From NCBI RefSeq assembly GCF_946227985.1, contig NZ_CAMKGL010000001.1, forward strand, positions 372,001 to 436,000: 64,000 nt of DNA, read 5' to 3'. Positions 1 to 9,096 of the stretch are shown here, piece after piece (position 1 is the stretch's first letter; every line of letters begins with the position of its first letter). Under the pieces are notes generated by a model. That model saw only the letters and a program-made list of their open reading frames with translations. It was not told the origin of the DNA and made no database searches. The stretch is from Serratia quinivorans (GTDB lineage: Bacteria; Pseudomonadota; Gammaproteobacteria; Enterobacterales; Enterobacteriaceae). The translations under genes were made by a program, and so were the position numbers.

Positions 1-100
1 GGTCGACAGCCCGGTGATTGAACGCGCACGGCTGGTGCTGCAGCGTGCAGCGCTTTCCGGCATCCGCGAAGCCTCGGTTCAGCATGGAGAGGAAGCATAA
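1..100 (+). CDS. citE: Citrate lyase beta subunit, C-terminal end (partial)
   Basis: This is the last 32 codons of a gene that begins before the window. The readable tail contains a VIERARLVLQRAA stretch typical of the C-terminus of CitE, the citryl-CoA lyase subunit of the citrate lyase complex. Its TAA stop shares one base with the ATG of citF (TAATG), which implies translational coupling. The identification rests mainly on its position before citF, in the usual citD-E-F-X-G order. Confidence 0.85.
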   Translation, partial: VDSPVIERARLVLQRAALSGIREASVQHGEEA

Positions 101-1605
101 TGAAACGCCAACAACGATTGATGACCCTGAACAACCTGGCGGAGTTGCGCTGCTATCAGGATTCCTCCAAGGCTAACCAGCAGGCGCGTAAACCCCGCGA
201 TATCAAACGCTGCGACACGCTGGAACAGGCGGTGCGCCGCAGCGGATTGCAGGACGGCATGACCATTTCTTTCCACCATGCGTTTCGCGGTGGCGATCTG
301 GCGCTAAATCAGGTGATGGAAACGCTGGCGGCGATGGGGTTCCGCAACCTGACGCTGGCTTCCAGCTCGCTCAGCGAATGCCATGCGCCGCTGGTCGGCC
401 ATATCCGTAATGGGGTGGTAAGCCGCATTTATACCTCCGGCGTGCGCGGCCCGCTGGCGGACGCCATCTCACGCGGTCTGTTGGCCGAGCCGGTACAAAT
501 CCACTCCCACGGCGGTCGGGTCAATCTGATCGAGTCCGGCGAATTGAGTATCGACGTTGCCTTCCTCGGGGTACCGGCCTGCGATGAGTTCGGTAATGCC
601 AATGGCTACAGCGGCGAAGCCTGCTGCGGCTCGCTGGGTTACGCCAAAGTGGATGCCGACGCGGCGGGCACCGTGGTGCTGCTGACCGAGGCGATTGTGC
701 CTTATCCGCATCATCCGGCCAGCCTGGCGCAGGATCGGGTGGATCTGATTGTTCAACTTGAGCGCGTGGGCGACGCCGACAAGATTGGTGCCGATGCCAC
801 ACGCATGACTTCCAACCCGCGTGAACTGCTGATTGCCCGCCGGGCCGCTGAAGTGATCGCCGGTTCCGGCTACTTTACCGAAGGTTTCTCGCTGCAAACC
901 GGCACCGGTGGCGCTTCACTGGCGGTGACGCGTTTTCTGGAAGACAAAATGCGCGCGCGCGGCATTCGCGCCGGTTTCGCATTAGGCGGCATCACCTCGA
1001 CCATGGTGGATTTGCATGAAAAAGGGCTGATCGCTCGCTTGCTGGACGTGCAGAGCTTTGACCGTGCGGCGGCGATGTCGCTGGCGCGTAACCCCAATCA
1101 CATAGAGATCAGCGCCAATCAGTATGCCAACTTCAGCTCAAAGGGGGCTTCGGTCGACAGACTTGATGTGGTGGTTCTGAGCGCGCTGGAAATCGACACC
1201 GGTTTTAACGTTAACGTGCTGACCGGTTCCGACGGCCTGCTGCGTGGAGCTTCCGGTGGCCACTGCGACACCGCCGCGGCGGCGCGGTTGGCGATCATCG
1301 TGGCACCGCTGGTGCGCGGGCGTATCCCAACGCTGGTCGAGCAGGTCACCACCTGTGTCACGCCTGGCTCCAGCATCGACATTCTGGTTACCGATCATGG
1401 TATTGCCGTTAATCCCGCGCGGCCGGAGTTGGCGCAGCGGTTGCAAGAAGCCGGTTTACCGGTGGTCAGCATCGACTGGCTGCGTCAGCGCGCGCTGCTG
1501 CTGACCGGTGAACCGGCACCGATCGTCTTTACCGACAGGGTGGTGGCGGTAGTGCGCTATCGCGATGGTTCGGTGATCGACGTGGTGCATCAGGTGGCGG
1601 AGTAA
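100..1605 (+). CDS. citF: Citrate lyase alpha subunit (citrate:acetyl-ACP transferase)
   Basis: The 501-residue protein has about the length of E. coli CitF (roughly 510). CitF exchanges the acetyl group on the citrate lyase acyl carrier protein for citrate, which CitE then splits into oxaloacetate and acetyl-ACP. Family features seen include a glycine-rich stretch near residue 266 (LQTGTGGASLA) and a later GGHCDTAAAA segment near residue 388. The start overlaps the citE stop by one base, and citX follows after 4 bases, so the genes form one operon. Products of this cytoplasmic complex serve anaerobic citrate fermentation. The gene looks intact. Confidence 0.95.
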   Translation: MKRQQRLMTLNNLAELRCYQDSSKANQQARKPRDIKRCDTLEQAVRRSGLQDGMTISFHHAFRGGDLALNQVMETLAAMGFRNLTLASSSLSECHAPLVGHIRNGVVSRIYTSGVRGPLADAISRGLLAEPVQIHSHGGRVNLIESGELSIDVAFLGVPACDEFGNANGYSGEACCGSLGYAKVDADAAGTVVLLTEAIVPYPHHPASLAQDRVDLIVQLERVGDADKIGADATRMTSNPRELLIARRAAEVIAGSGYFTEGFSLQTGTGGASLAVTRFLEDKMRARGIRAGFALGGITSTMVDLHEKGLIARLLDVQSFDRAAAMSLARNPNHIEISANQYANFSSKGASVDRLDVVVLSALEIDTGFNVNVLTGSDGLLRGASGGHCDTAAAARLAIIVAPLVRGRIPTLVEQVTTCVTPGSSIDILVTDHGIAVNPARPELAQRLQEAGLPVVSIDWLRQRALLLTGEPAPIVFTDRVVAVVRYRDGSVIDVVHQVAE

Positions 1606-1609
1606 TCCT

Positions 1610-2158
1610 ATGGCTAGCCTCCCTCCCGAACTGGCCGCCAACCGCGCAGTCAGCCTGCCGGAACTGTTGACCAGCCGCGAATGCCGCCAGGCACGCCAGC
1701 AGGCATGGCTGGCGCAGCATCAGTCCACCTTGCTGGTGCTGACGCTGGTGGTGCCCGGCGCGGTAAAAGACAGCGCGCTGACGCGCAATATCTTCAATCT
1801 GGGCTGGCAGGCGCTGCAGCAAATGTGGGCTGAACAGGGTTGGCACTGCCTGCAGGCTGAAACGCTGGCGCTATCGACCGGCTGCGAGGGTTTCGTGGCG
1901 CTGCAGGCCGACGCACAGCGGGTGAAAGACTGCGCCATCCAGTTGGAAGTGCAGCAGCCAATTGGCCGACTGTGGGATATCGACGTGCTGGACTCACAGG
2001 GGCGCATTTTGTCGCGCCGCGATCTGGGGTTGGCGGAGCGTCGCTGTCTGTTGTGCAGCCAACCGGCCAAACTCTGCGCCCGTCAACGGCAGCACAGCAG
2101 TGAACAGCTACTGCAGGAAATGGAAAGGATGCTCAATGATGCACTCGCTCCCCGCTGA
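1610..2158 (+). CDS. citX: Apo-citrate lyase phosphoribosyl-dephospho-CoA transferase
   Basis: CitX attaches the 2'-(5''-triphosphoribosyl)-3'-dephospho-CoA prosthetic group to the acyl carrier subunit CitD, turning apo-citrate lyase into the active enzyme. The 182-residue product carries the family pattern GRLWDIDVLD near residues 119-128 followed by LSRRDLG and the cysteine-containing RRCLLC. It lies 4 bases after citF and its 3' end overlaps citG by 23 bases. In some enterobacteria citX and citG are fused; here they are separate, as in E. coli. Confidence 0.93.
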   Translation: MASLPPELAANRAVSLPELLTSRECRQARQQAWLAQHQSTLLVLTLVVPGAVKDSALTRNIFNLGWQALQQMWAEQGWHCLQAETLALSTGCEGFVALQADAQRVKDCAIQLEVQQPIGRLWDIDVLDSQGRILSRRDLGLAERRCLLCSQPAKLCARQRQHSSEQLLQEMERMLNDALAPR

Positions 2159-3020
2159 ACCCGTCAAGTTTGCCCCGCAAACGGAGGTCGGTGACTTCGC
2201 CCATGCCGCCTACCGCGCGCTGTTGGTGGAAGTGAATCTGACCCCAAAGCCGGGGCTGGTGGATCGCCACAACAACGGGGCTCATCGGGATATGAACCTC
2301 GGTCATTTTTACCGTAGCGCCCGCGCCATTGGTATCTGGCTGCCGCGGTTTATCCGCCAGGGCCGCGACGATGCCTTCCGTCCGGCCGCCGAACAGCTAT
2401 TACGACTGCGGCCGCTGGGGCTGGCCTGTGAAACCCACATGTTCCAGGCCACCGGCGGCGTCAATACCCATAAAGGCAGCGTGTTTTCGCTCGGCCTGCT
2501 GTGTGCCGCCTTTGGCCGTCGTTACCAGCAACAACAGCCCATTGACGCCAAAACCCTATGCGCCGAGGTGGCAAGGCTATGTCACGGGCTGGTGGCGCGG
2601 GAGCTGCAGCAACACAACGCGTTGCAGACTGCCGGGCAGCGACTGTTCGCCGAGCATGGCCTGAGCGGCGCTCGCGGCGAAGCCGAGTCCGGCTTCGAGC
2701 GGGTGATTAACGGCGCGCTGCCGCTGTACCGACAACGGCTGATTGCCGGTTGCGATGAGCAGACGGCGCTGATGGACAGCCTGCTGTGGCTGATGGCGCA
2801 CAACGACGACACCAACGTCGCGTCACGCGGCGGCATCGAAGGATTGCGCTGGTTGCAGCAACGTGCCGCAGAGTTGCTGGATCAGGGCGGGGCGCAGGGC
2901 GAGCAGGGCATCTTTCGCCTGCGCCAGTTCGACGCCGACTGCATCACGCGCAACCTCAGCCCCGGCGGTAGCGCCGACCTGTTAATCGTCACCTGGCTGC
3001 TGGCGCAGTTAGCGAACTAA
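2136..3020 (+). CDS. citG: Triphosphoribosyl-dephospho-CoA synthase
   Basis: CitG makes the citrate lyase prosthetic-group precursor from ATP and dephospho-CoA. The frame is open much further upstream, but the ATG at 2136 gives 294 residues, close to the usual 292. A GGAAAGG ribosome-binding site sits 7 bases before it, inside the end of citX; 2139 is an alternative ATG. Conserved family features seen are LTPKPGLVDRHNNGAH near residues 33-48, GVNTHKG near 112, and HNDDTNVASRGG near 222. The 23-base overlap with citX suggests coupled translation. Confidence 0.93.
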   Translation: MMHSLPAEPVKFAPQTEVGDFAHAAYRALLVEVNLTPKPGLVDRHNNGAHRDMNLGHFYRSARAIGIWLPRFIRQGRDDAFRPAAEQLLRLRPLGLACETHMFQATGGVNTHKGSVFSLGLLCAAFGRRYQQQQPIDAKTLCAEVARLCHGLVARELQQHNALQTAGQRLFAEHGLSGARGEAESGFERVINGALPLYRQRLIAGCDEQTALMDSLLWLMAHNDDTNVASRGGIEGLRWLQQRAAELLDQGGAQGEQGIFRLRQFDADCITRNLSPGGSADLLIVTWLLAQLAN

Positions 3021-3048
3021 AAACAATATCCCGTCTCTGGAGAAACTT

Positions 3049-4512
3049 ATGTCCGAAACCAAGGAAAAAATCTGGAAAGCGCTGACGCCGCTGCTGGTGC
3101 TGGCTATCCTGTTATGGATACCCACGCCGGACGGCATGCCGCCGCAGGCCTGGCGTTACTTTGCCATTTTTGTGGCGATGATAGTCGGCATGATCCTGGA
3201 GCCGATCCCGGCGACGGCGATCAGCTTTATCGCCGTGACCCTCAGCGTGCTGAGTGCCAACTGGGTGCTGTTCGGTGCGCAGGAACTGGCGGAACCGGGC
3301 TTTAAGGCCGGTAAGGAAGCGTTGAAATGGGGGCTGGCCGGGTTCTCCAGCACCACCGTCTGGTTGGTGTTCGGGGCCTTTATCTTCGCGCTCGGCTACG
3401 AGGCTACCGGGCTGGGGCGGCGTATCGCACTGTTCCTGGTGAAATTTATGGGTAAACGTACCCTGACGCTGGGCTATGCGGTGGTAATCATTGATATCCT
3501 GCTGGCGCCGTTTACCCCGTCCAATACCGCGCGTACCGGCGGTACCGTGTTCCCGGTGGTGAAAAACCTGCCGCCGCTGTTTGACTCGTTCCCCAATGAT
3601 CCCTCCTCGCGCCGGATCGGCGGCTACCTGATGTGGATGATGGTAGTCGGCACCAGCATCAGTTCCTCGATGTTCGTCACCGGTGCCGCGCCCAACGTGC
3701 TGGGCATCGAATTCGTCAGCAAGATCGCCGGGGTGCATATCAGTTGGATGCAATGGTTCCTGGCCTTCCTGCCGGTCGGGTTGCTGTTGTTGATTATCGC
3801 GCCGTTGATCTCCTATTACCTGTACAAGCCGGGCGTGACCCACAGCCGCGAAGTAGCGACCTGGGCCAACACCGCGCTGGGCGAGATGGGCAAGCTGACG
3901 CGCAAGGAATACACGCTGATTGGCCTGGTGCTGCTCAGCCTGTGCCTGTGGGTATTTGGCGGCAAGCTGCTGGATGCCACCACGGTTTGCCTGCTGGCGG
4001 TCTCCCTGATGCTGGCGCTGCACGTGGTGTCATGGAAGGAGATCACCAAATATTCCAGTGCCTGGAACACGCTGGTTAACCTGGCGACGTTGGTGGTGAT
4101 GGCCAATGGCCTGACGCGCTCAGGCTTTATCGACTGGTTCGCTCAGACAATGAGTACCCACCTGGACGGTTTTTCGCCGAATATGACGGTAGTGGCGTTG
4201 GTGCTGGTGTTCTATTTTGCTCATTACCTGTTCGCCAGCCTGTCGGCACACACCGCTACCATGCTGCCGGTGATCCTGGCGGTGGGCAAGGGGTTACCGG
4301 GGGTGCCGATGGAGGAACTCTCGATGTTATTGGTGCTGTCGATCGGCATCATGGGCGTGCTGACGCCTTACGCCACCGGCCCTGGGGTGATCATCTACGG
4401 TTGCGGCTACGTGAAGTCGAAAGATTACTGGCGCATGGGGGGGATTCTCGGCGTGGTGTATATCGCCGCGCTGCTGTTGATCGGTTGGCCAATCATGCGT
4501 TTGTGGTTGTAA
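3049..4512 (+). CDS. citT: Citrate:succinate antiporter, DASS family
   Basis: A 487-residue integral membrane protein, exactly the length of E. coli CitT, which imports citrate in exchange for succinate during fermentation. It is hydrophobic throughout with about 12 segments. It carries two family signature regions expected at the dicarboxylate site: TPSNTARTGGT near residue 157 and SLSAHTATMLP near residue 395. It is last in the cit operon, 28 bases after citG with a good Shine-Dalgarno (CTGGAGAAA). A related DASS carrier specificity such as tartrate cannot be excluded by sequence reading, but the context favours citrate. Confidence 0.9.
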   Translation: MSETKEKIWKALTPLLVLAILLWIPTPDGMPPQAWRYFAIFVAMIVGMILEPIPATAISFIAVTLSVLSANWVLFGAQELAEPGFKAGKEALKWGLAGFSSTTVWLVFGAFIFALGYEATGLGRRIALFLVKFMGKRTLTLGYAVVIIDILLAPFTPSNTARTGGTVFPVVKNLPPLFDSFPNDPSSRRIGGYLMWMMVVGTSISSSMFVTGAAPNVLGIEFVSKIAGVHISWMQWFLAFLPVGLLLLIIAPLISYYLYKPGVTHSREVATWANTALGEMGKLTRKEYTLIGLVLLSLCLWVFGGKLLDATTVCLLAVSLMLALHVVSWKEITKYSSAWNTLVNLATLVVMANGLTRSGFIDWFAQTMSTHLDGFSPNMTVVALVLVFYFAHYLFASLSAHTATMLPVILAVGKGLPGVPMEELSMLLVLSIGIMGVLTPYATGPGVIIYGCGYVKSKDYWRMGGILGVVYIAALLLIGWPIMRLWL

Positions 4513-4565
4513 GTTCTTGAGTTAACGGCGGCCATCTGCGGATGGTCGCTGGGCAGACCTCTCCT

Positions 4566-4581
4566 TGTGATACCCATCACA
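4566..4581. promoter_or_regulatory. CRP-binding site upstream of agp
   Basis: The sequence TGTGA-TACCCA-TCACA matches both half-sites of the CRP consensus exactly, with the canonical 6-base spacer. It lies 82 bases before the agp start codon, in the only intergenic gap between citT and agp. That distance fits a class I or class II activator position. It implies cAMP-CRP control of the glucose-1-phosphatase gene. Confidence 0.7.
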
Positions 4582-4662
4582 CACTTTCCCCGTTAACCTC
4601 GCCATCATAACGACGCTAAAGCTAACACATTAAAAATAATCATATTCCTGGAGCCTCTGCGG

Positions 4663-5892
4663 ATGAAAAGAAAAGCCTTATTGCTGTGTTTGCCGTTATT
4701 CATCACCGGGACTGCCCTGGCGGAAACCAACGACTATCAATTGGATCAGGTACTGGTGATGAGTCGCCATAACCTGCGTGCGCCGCTGGCCAATAACGGC
4801 AGCGTGCTGGCACAGTCCACCCCCAAGGCCTGGCCGGCCTGGGACACGCCGGGTGGCCTGCTGACCACCAAGGGCGGGGTGCTGGAAGTGTATATGGGCC
4901 ACTATTTTAACGCCTGGCTCAAGCAAACCGGGGTTCTGCCGCAGGAAGGCTGCCCGACGGCCGGTAGCGTTTATGTTTATGCCAACAGCCTGCAGCGCAC
5001 GGTGGCAACCGCGCAGTTCTTTACCAACGGCGCTTTCCCCGGCTGTGATATCAGGGTGCATCATCAGGACAAAATGGGGGAGATGGATCCGACCTTCAAC
5101 CCGATCATCACCGACAACAGCGACGCTTTCAATCAGCAGGCGCTGGGGGCGATGAACCAAGAGCTGGCCTCGCTGAAGCTGGATGCGGCCTATAAACAGC
5201 TGGCGAAAATCATCGATTACAAAGACTCCAGCAGTTGTAAAACCGACAAGCACTGCGATCTGACCAAAGAAGCCAGCAAAATGAGCGCGGTGCCGGGCAA
5301 AGAGCCGGGTGTCGCCGGCCCGCTGCGGGTGGGGAACTCGCTGGTGGATGCCTTTATGCTGCAATATTACGAAGGTTTCCCGATGAAGGACGTGGCCTGG
5401 GGCAAAATTACCACGCCGCAGCAGTGGAAACAGTTGGCGCAGCTGAAAGACGGCTATCAGGACTCGCTGTTTACCTCGCCGGTAGTGGCGCAGAACGTGG
5501 CCAAGCCACTGCTGACCTACATCAACGGCGTATTGATTGGCGAGCGCAAGCCGGACTCACCGAAAGTGACGGTGCTGGTGGGCCACGATTCCAACATCGC
5601 TTCGCTGTTGTCGGCGATGGAGTTCCAGCCATATCAACTGCCGCATCAATATGAGAAAACGCCGATTGGCGGCAAGCTGGTGTTCCAACGCTGGCACGAC
5701 AAGAAAAACGATCGCGACCTGCTGAAGATTGAGTACGTCTATCAATCCACTGACCAGTTGCGCAATGCCAGCCCGTTGACGCTGAAAACGCCGCCGCAGC
5801 GCGTGACGCTGGCGCTGAAAGGCTGCCCGGTCGATAAGCAAGGCTACTGCGCCTGGAGCGACTTCGAAAAAACCATGAAAGGCATTTTGTAA
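4663..5892 (+). CDS. agp: Periplasmic glucose-1-phosphatase
   Basis: Histidine acid phosphatase of 409 residues, close to E. coli Agp (413). The protein begins with a typical signal peptide (residues 1-20, cleavage after ALA). The catalytic motif MSRHNLRAP lies at residues 29-37, and the proton-donor HD pair is in VGHDSNIA near residue 308. Six cysteines in the mature part are consistent with disulphides in the periplasm. Agp releases phosphate from glucose-1-phosphate to scavenge glucose. The match to my memory of the E. coli protein is close along the whole length. It is monocistronic, with a perfect CRP site upstream and a GC-rich hairpin downstream. Confidence 0.95.
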   Translation: MKRKALLLCLPLFITGTALAETNDYQLDQVLVMSRHNLRAPLANNGSVLAQSTPKAWPAWDTPGGLLTTKGGVLEVYMGHYFNAWLKQTGVLPQEGCPTAGSVYVYANSLQRTVATAQFFTNGAFPGCDIRVHHQDKMGEMDPTFNPIITDNSDAFNQQALGAMNQELASLKLDAAYKQLAKIIDYKDSSSCKTDKHCDLTKEASKMSAVPGKEPGVAGPLRVGNSLVDAFMLQYYEGFPMKDVAWGKITTPQQWKQLAQLKDGYQDSLFTSPVVAQNVAKPLLTYINGVLIGERKPDSPKVTVLVGHDSNIASLLSAMEFQPYQLPHQYEKTPIGGKLVFQRWHDKKNDRDLLKIEYVYQSTDQLRNASPLTLKTPPQRVTLALKGCPVDKQGYCAWSDFEKTMKGIL

Positions 5893-5902
5893 TCCCGCCA
5901 TT

Positions 5903-5928
5903 CCTCTTCCCCGACTGCGGGGGAGAGG
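5903..5928. terminator. GC-rich hairpin after agp
   Basis: Arms CCTCTTCCCC and GGGGGAGAGG pair with one mismatch around a 6-base loop, 11 bases after the agp stop. There is no T tract, so this may be a dispersed intergenic hairpin acting as a 3' stabiliser, not a strong terminator. Confidence 0.45.
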
Positions 5929-6009
5929 ATCCTGTTTGGATGATTACGCTTGAAACACCCCCGCCAATCACCTAGCATTTCAATAAGTCTCGCCTGGGAG
6001 GGTTAACCA

Positions 6010-6300
6010 ATGCGGCCATCAATTGCACTTGCTGAAAAACGTCATGCTGTTCGTGAGGTGGTGGGGCTTTTTCATTCTGCCAATCCACGCGTTTTTGGTT
6101 CGGTACTTTATGGAACAGACAGTGACGGCAGCGATCTTGATCTGCTCGTTGATGCACTACCCGGCGCGACCCTGTTTGACTTGGGCGGCTTACAGGCTGA
6201 ACTTGAGGCTTTGCTTGGTATTCAGGTTGACCTATTGACACCTGGCGATTTGCCAGTCAAATTCCGCGCTAAGGTTCTTGCCGAGGCGCAACCGGTATGA
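6010..6300 (+). CDS. mntA: MntA-type nucleotidyltransferase antitoxin
   Basis: A 96-residue minimal nucleotidyltransferase. It shows the family signature GS-X10-D-X-D: G30-S31 then D42 and D44 in the segment GSVLYGTDSDGSDLDLL. Proteins of this family neutralise HepT toxins, in characterised cases by adenylylating the tyrosine of the HepT motif (type VII toxin-antitoxin). The stop overlaps the hepT start in ATGA, the standard arrangement for the pair. A GGGAGGG ribosome-binding site precedes the ATG. The function as antitoxin is inferred from family and gene pairing. Confidence 0.88.
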   Translation: MRPSIALAEKRHAVREVVGLFHSANPRVFGSVLYGTDSDGSDLDLLVDALPGATLFDLGGLQAELEALLGIQVDLLTPGDLPVKFRAKVLAEAQPV

Positions 6301-6659
6301 ATGAAAATCGACTTAGCGATTATCTTGCCCATATGGTGCGGGCTGCGTCAGATGCATGCAGTTTTGTTGATGGTGTGTGCCAAGAAGATTTTCTTGACGA
6401 TAAACGCACCCAGCAGGCTGTAATAATGAGCTTGATTATCATAGGTGAAGCCGCCACAAAAGTGATGGACAATAATGAGCTGTTTACTCAGCAGCATCCT
6501 GAAATACCTTGGCGTAGTATGCGAGGTATGCGTAACCGTATTGCACATGGTTATTTTGATATTAACCTCGATGTGGTTTGGGCGACGGTGCAAACGGCCT
6601 TACCGGAGTTATTGATCCAGCTCCATGCGTTGCGTCATGACGTTGATGACAAAAACTGA
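6297..6659 (+). CDS. hepT: HepT-type HEPN ribonuclease toxin
   Basis: A 120-residue HEPN-domain protein with the diagnostic R-X4-H-X-Y motif at R79, H84 and Y86 (RNRIAHGY). The motif gives the ribonuclease active site, and Y86 would be the residue modified by the partner MntA. It starts inside the last codons of mntA (ATGA overlap). The two genes are slightly AT-richer than agp before them and may have been acquired. Alternative view: some HEPN/MNT pairs are modules of other defence loci, but nothing else of that kind lies nearby. Confidence 0.88.
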   Translation: MNENRLSDYLAHMVRAASDACSFVDGVCQEDFLDDKRTQQAVIMSLIIIGEAATKVMDNNELFTQQHPEIPWRSMRGMRNRIAHGYFDINLDVVWATVQTALPELLIQLHALRHDVDDKN

Positions 6660-6692
6660 AGCTCCATCGCTACCACCCGACATGGACGACAA

Positions 6693-7389
6693 GTGTTCTC
6701 TTCCTTTATCCCCACTATTGAATGGCTGAACCTGGATGATTACCCAGGGCAGGTTGCCCGTTGCCGCTTTTCTTTGGCCGATTATCAGGACGGCTGTTTC
6801 GACGAAATCAGCATGACATTGCCCGATCATCTGGCCCGTGCCGTGCCAAAGCGGCGGGCGGAGTACCTGGCCGGGCGTTACCTGGCGCGGGAGTTGCTGG
6901 CGCCGCTGGGTTTCGCGGATTTCACTGTGTTACGCGGTGAGGACCGTGCGCCGCAATGGCCGCAGGGCATTGCAGGGGCAATCAGCCATAATGCGAATAC
7001 CGCGCTCTGCGCCGTACACCGGGAGAGCGGGCGGGGTGGCGTGGGACTGGACGTTGAAACGTTAATCCCCGCGGCACGGGCGGAAGAGCTGTGGGGGGGC
7101 TATCGTCAGCGAGACGGAATACGAATACCTGCGCGCTCAACCTCAGGCATTTAACCGGCTGCTGACGCTGGTGTTTTCCGCCAAGGAAAGCCTGTTCAAA
7201 GCCTTGTACCCACAGGTACGTAGCTATTTTGATTTTCTCGATGCACGCCTGGTGGCGGTTGATGCACAGCAACAAACCTTTGCATTGGAACTGCTAAAAC
7301 ACCTCACGCCGGATTGCCATGTCGGCCGACGCTTTAGTGGCCGCTACTGGCATGAAAGTGACGATGTCACTACATTTATTTGTATGTAA
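6693..7389 (+). pseudogene. 4'-phosphopantetheinyl transferase (EntD-like), frameshifted
   Basis: The reading frame from a GTG at 6693 encodes the N-terminal two thirds of an EntD/Sfp-type phosphopantetheinyl transferase, including the Mg-binding GVGLDVE segment near residue 115. It then shifts at a run of seven G (7093-7099). With six G the frame continues as WGAIVSETEYEYLRAQ and on into FSAKESLFKALYP, the conserved (F/W)xxKE motif, ending at 7389. Both active-site motifs are thus present but in different frames. Such enzymes activate carrier proteins of siderophore or polyketide synthases. The lesion could be a real null mutation, a slippage or phase-variable site, or a sequencing error in a homopolymer. 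Confidence 0.8.
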
Positions 7390-7414
7390 TCAATGTAATA
7401 AATGCGTTGCACTG

Positions 7415-8308
7415 TCACGTAGTTGATTTTATCCGCCGTCGGCGCAATAGATGACCAGCACCCTCCGATACCAGCAACAGCACCGCCAGCCAGATCGGAA
7501 TATAGGTTAGCCATTCATCCCGGCCGATGCTTTCGCCAAGTAGCAGCGCCACTATCACCAACAGCACCGGTTCCACATAGCTCAACAGGCCGAACAGGCT
7601 GAACGGCAGCAGGCGACTGGCCAGGATATAGCACACCAGCGCGGCGGCGCTGATCACCCCCAGCAAGGGAATTTGCCAATAAAGCGCCGGGCTGATGCTC
7701 AGCGCCACCAGCGGCCCGTTGCCCCCGAAGGCGAACCAGGCTGCCACCGGTAACATCAAAGTCAATTCACACCACAGCCCGCCGAGGTTATCGGTGCCAA
7801 AACGGCGGCGCAAAATAAAGTAAAGCGGATAACCCAGCGCCACCACCAGCGTGGTCCAGGAGACGCCGCCTACCTGATACAGCTCATTACCCACGCCGAT
7901 AATCGCGCAGCTGACCGCCAGTTTTTGCAGCAATGAAAGCCTGTCGCGGAAGATCAAACGACCCGCCAGCACCATGGTCAGCGGCAACAGGAAATAGCCC
8001 AGTGATACCTCCAGCGCTTTGCCGTGCAGCGGCGCCCACAGGAACAACCACAGCTGCACTCCCAACAGCGCCGAACTCAGCGGCAGAAACAGCAGGCGGT
8101 ACGGCCGCTGTTTTATCCAGCGCAGCGTTTCGCTGACTTTGCCCCAGTCGGCGGAAATCACCATGAACAGGGTCAAAAACGGCACCGTCAGCAGGGTGCG
8201 CCAGCCAAACACTTGTTCACCGTCGAGCGGCGTCAGAGTGGAAGTGTAGTAATACATCACGCCGAACAATATCGAGGCGATAACGGAAAGCGCTATTCCT
8301 TTAATCAC
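7415..8308 (-). CDS. EamA/RarD-family inner-membrane transporter
   Basis: Hydrophobic protein of about 298 residues with some ten membrane segments, in the two-repeat layout of EamA transporters; it most resembles the RarD subfamily. I chose the GTG at 8308 because the protein then begins with the first membrane helix (IKGIALSVIASILFG) and an AGGAC ribosome-binding site lies a few bases upstream. An upstream ATG at 8374 in the same frame would add 22 non-conserved residues. It is convergent with the phosphopantetheinyl transferase remnant and divergent from alkB. The substrate is unknown. Confidence 0.8.
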   Translation of the reverse strand: MIKGIALSVIASILFGVMYYYTSTLTPLDGEQVFGWRTLLTVPFLTLFMVISADWGKVSETLRWIKQRPYRLLFLPLSSALLGVQLWLFLWAPLHGKALEVSLGYFLLPLTMVLAGRLIFRDRLSLLQKLAVSCAIIGVGNELYQVGGVSWTTLVVALGYPLYFILRRRFGTDNLGGLWCELTLMLPVAAWFAFGGNGPLVALSISPALYWQIPLLGVISAAALVCYILASRLLPFSLFGLLSYVEPVLLVIVALLLGESIGRDEWLTYIPIWLAVLLLVSEGAGHLLRRRRIKSTT

Positions 8309-8448
8309 AGACTGTCCTGAAAAGTTATTGATTTTATTGCCGCCCACTCTAGTGAAGTTTGGTGCTGACAACAATGCCGCGTATCACACTGGACAATCGG
8401 CAGTGGCGAGTTAAAATAAATACTGTGTATTAATACAGGTGTTATGCG

Positions 8449-9096
8449 ATGACCCTCGATCTTTTTGAAGACTCGGTGCCGCCGCCGTGGCGGGAGCAGA
8501 TCGCCCCTGGCGCGGTGGTGATGCACGGCTTTGTACGCGATCACGGCCCGGAGTTGCTGGCGGCAGTGAATGGGGTGATCGCCCAGGTGCCGTGGCGGCA
8601 TATGACCACGCCGGGCGGTCACGTGATGTCGGTGGCGATGAGCTGGTGCGGCAACGGCTGGAGCAGTGACAGCCGGGGTTACCGTTACTCCGAACGCGAC
8701 TCGCGCAGCGGCAAACGCTGGCCGCCGATCCCGGCTATTTTGATGGCACTGGCGGATGAGGCGGCGCAGCAGGCGGGTTTTGCTCCTTTCGTGCCGGATT
8801 CCTGCCTGATGAACCGCTACGATCCGGGCAGCAAGCTATCGCTGCATCAGGATAAGGACGAGCATGATTTTGGCTCGCCGATCGTTTCCGTCTCGCTGGG
8901 ATTACCGGCGGTGTTCCAGTTTGGCGGCATGCAGCGCAGCGATCGCGCCCAGCGCATACCCTTGGCACACGGTGACGTAGTGGTATGGGGCGGCCCGTCA
9001 CGGCTGTGTTTTCACGGCATTATGCCGGTCAAAGAGGGCTATCATTCACTGGTGGGGCCGCACCGTATTAACATTACTCTACGTAAGGCGCTTTAG
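8449..9096 (+). CDS. alkB: Alpha-ketoglutarate-dependent DNA dealkylase
   Basis: The 215-residue protein matches AlkB (E. coli 216). It is a Fe(II)/2-oxoglutarate dioxygenase that oxidatively removes methyl groups from 1-methyladenine and 3-methylcytosine in DNA. Iron ligands are visible as H133-X-D135 (LHQDKDE) and H189. The 2-oxoglutarate-binding arginines are in RINITLR at R206 and R212. In E. coli alkB follows ada; no ada is present here, so it stands alone. Its 3' end overlaps the convergent LysR gene by 18 bases. Confidence 0.95.
   Translation: MTLDLFEDSVPPPWREQIAPGAVVMHGFVRDHGPELLAAVNGVIAQVPWRHMTTPGGHVMSVAMSWCGNGWSSDSRGYRYSERDSRSGKRWPPIPAILMALADEAAQQAGFAPFVPDSCLMNRYDPGSKLSLHQDKDEHDFGSPIVSVSLGLPAVFQFGGMQRSDRAQRIPLAHGDVVVWGGPSRLCFHGIMPVKEGYHSLVGPHRINITLRKAL

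Noticed and set aside
469..897. Long minus-strand open frame inside citF
   Set aside because: It is a shadow of a high-GC gene; its translation shows no family and citF is a complete match.
3112..4023. 303-residue minus-strand frame inside citT
   Set aside because: Its composition (very rich in Gln, His, Arg) is the usual antisense of a hydrophobic membrane-protein gene.
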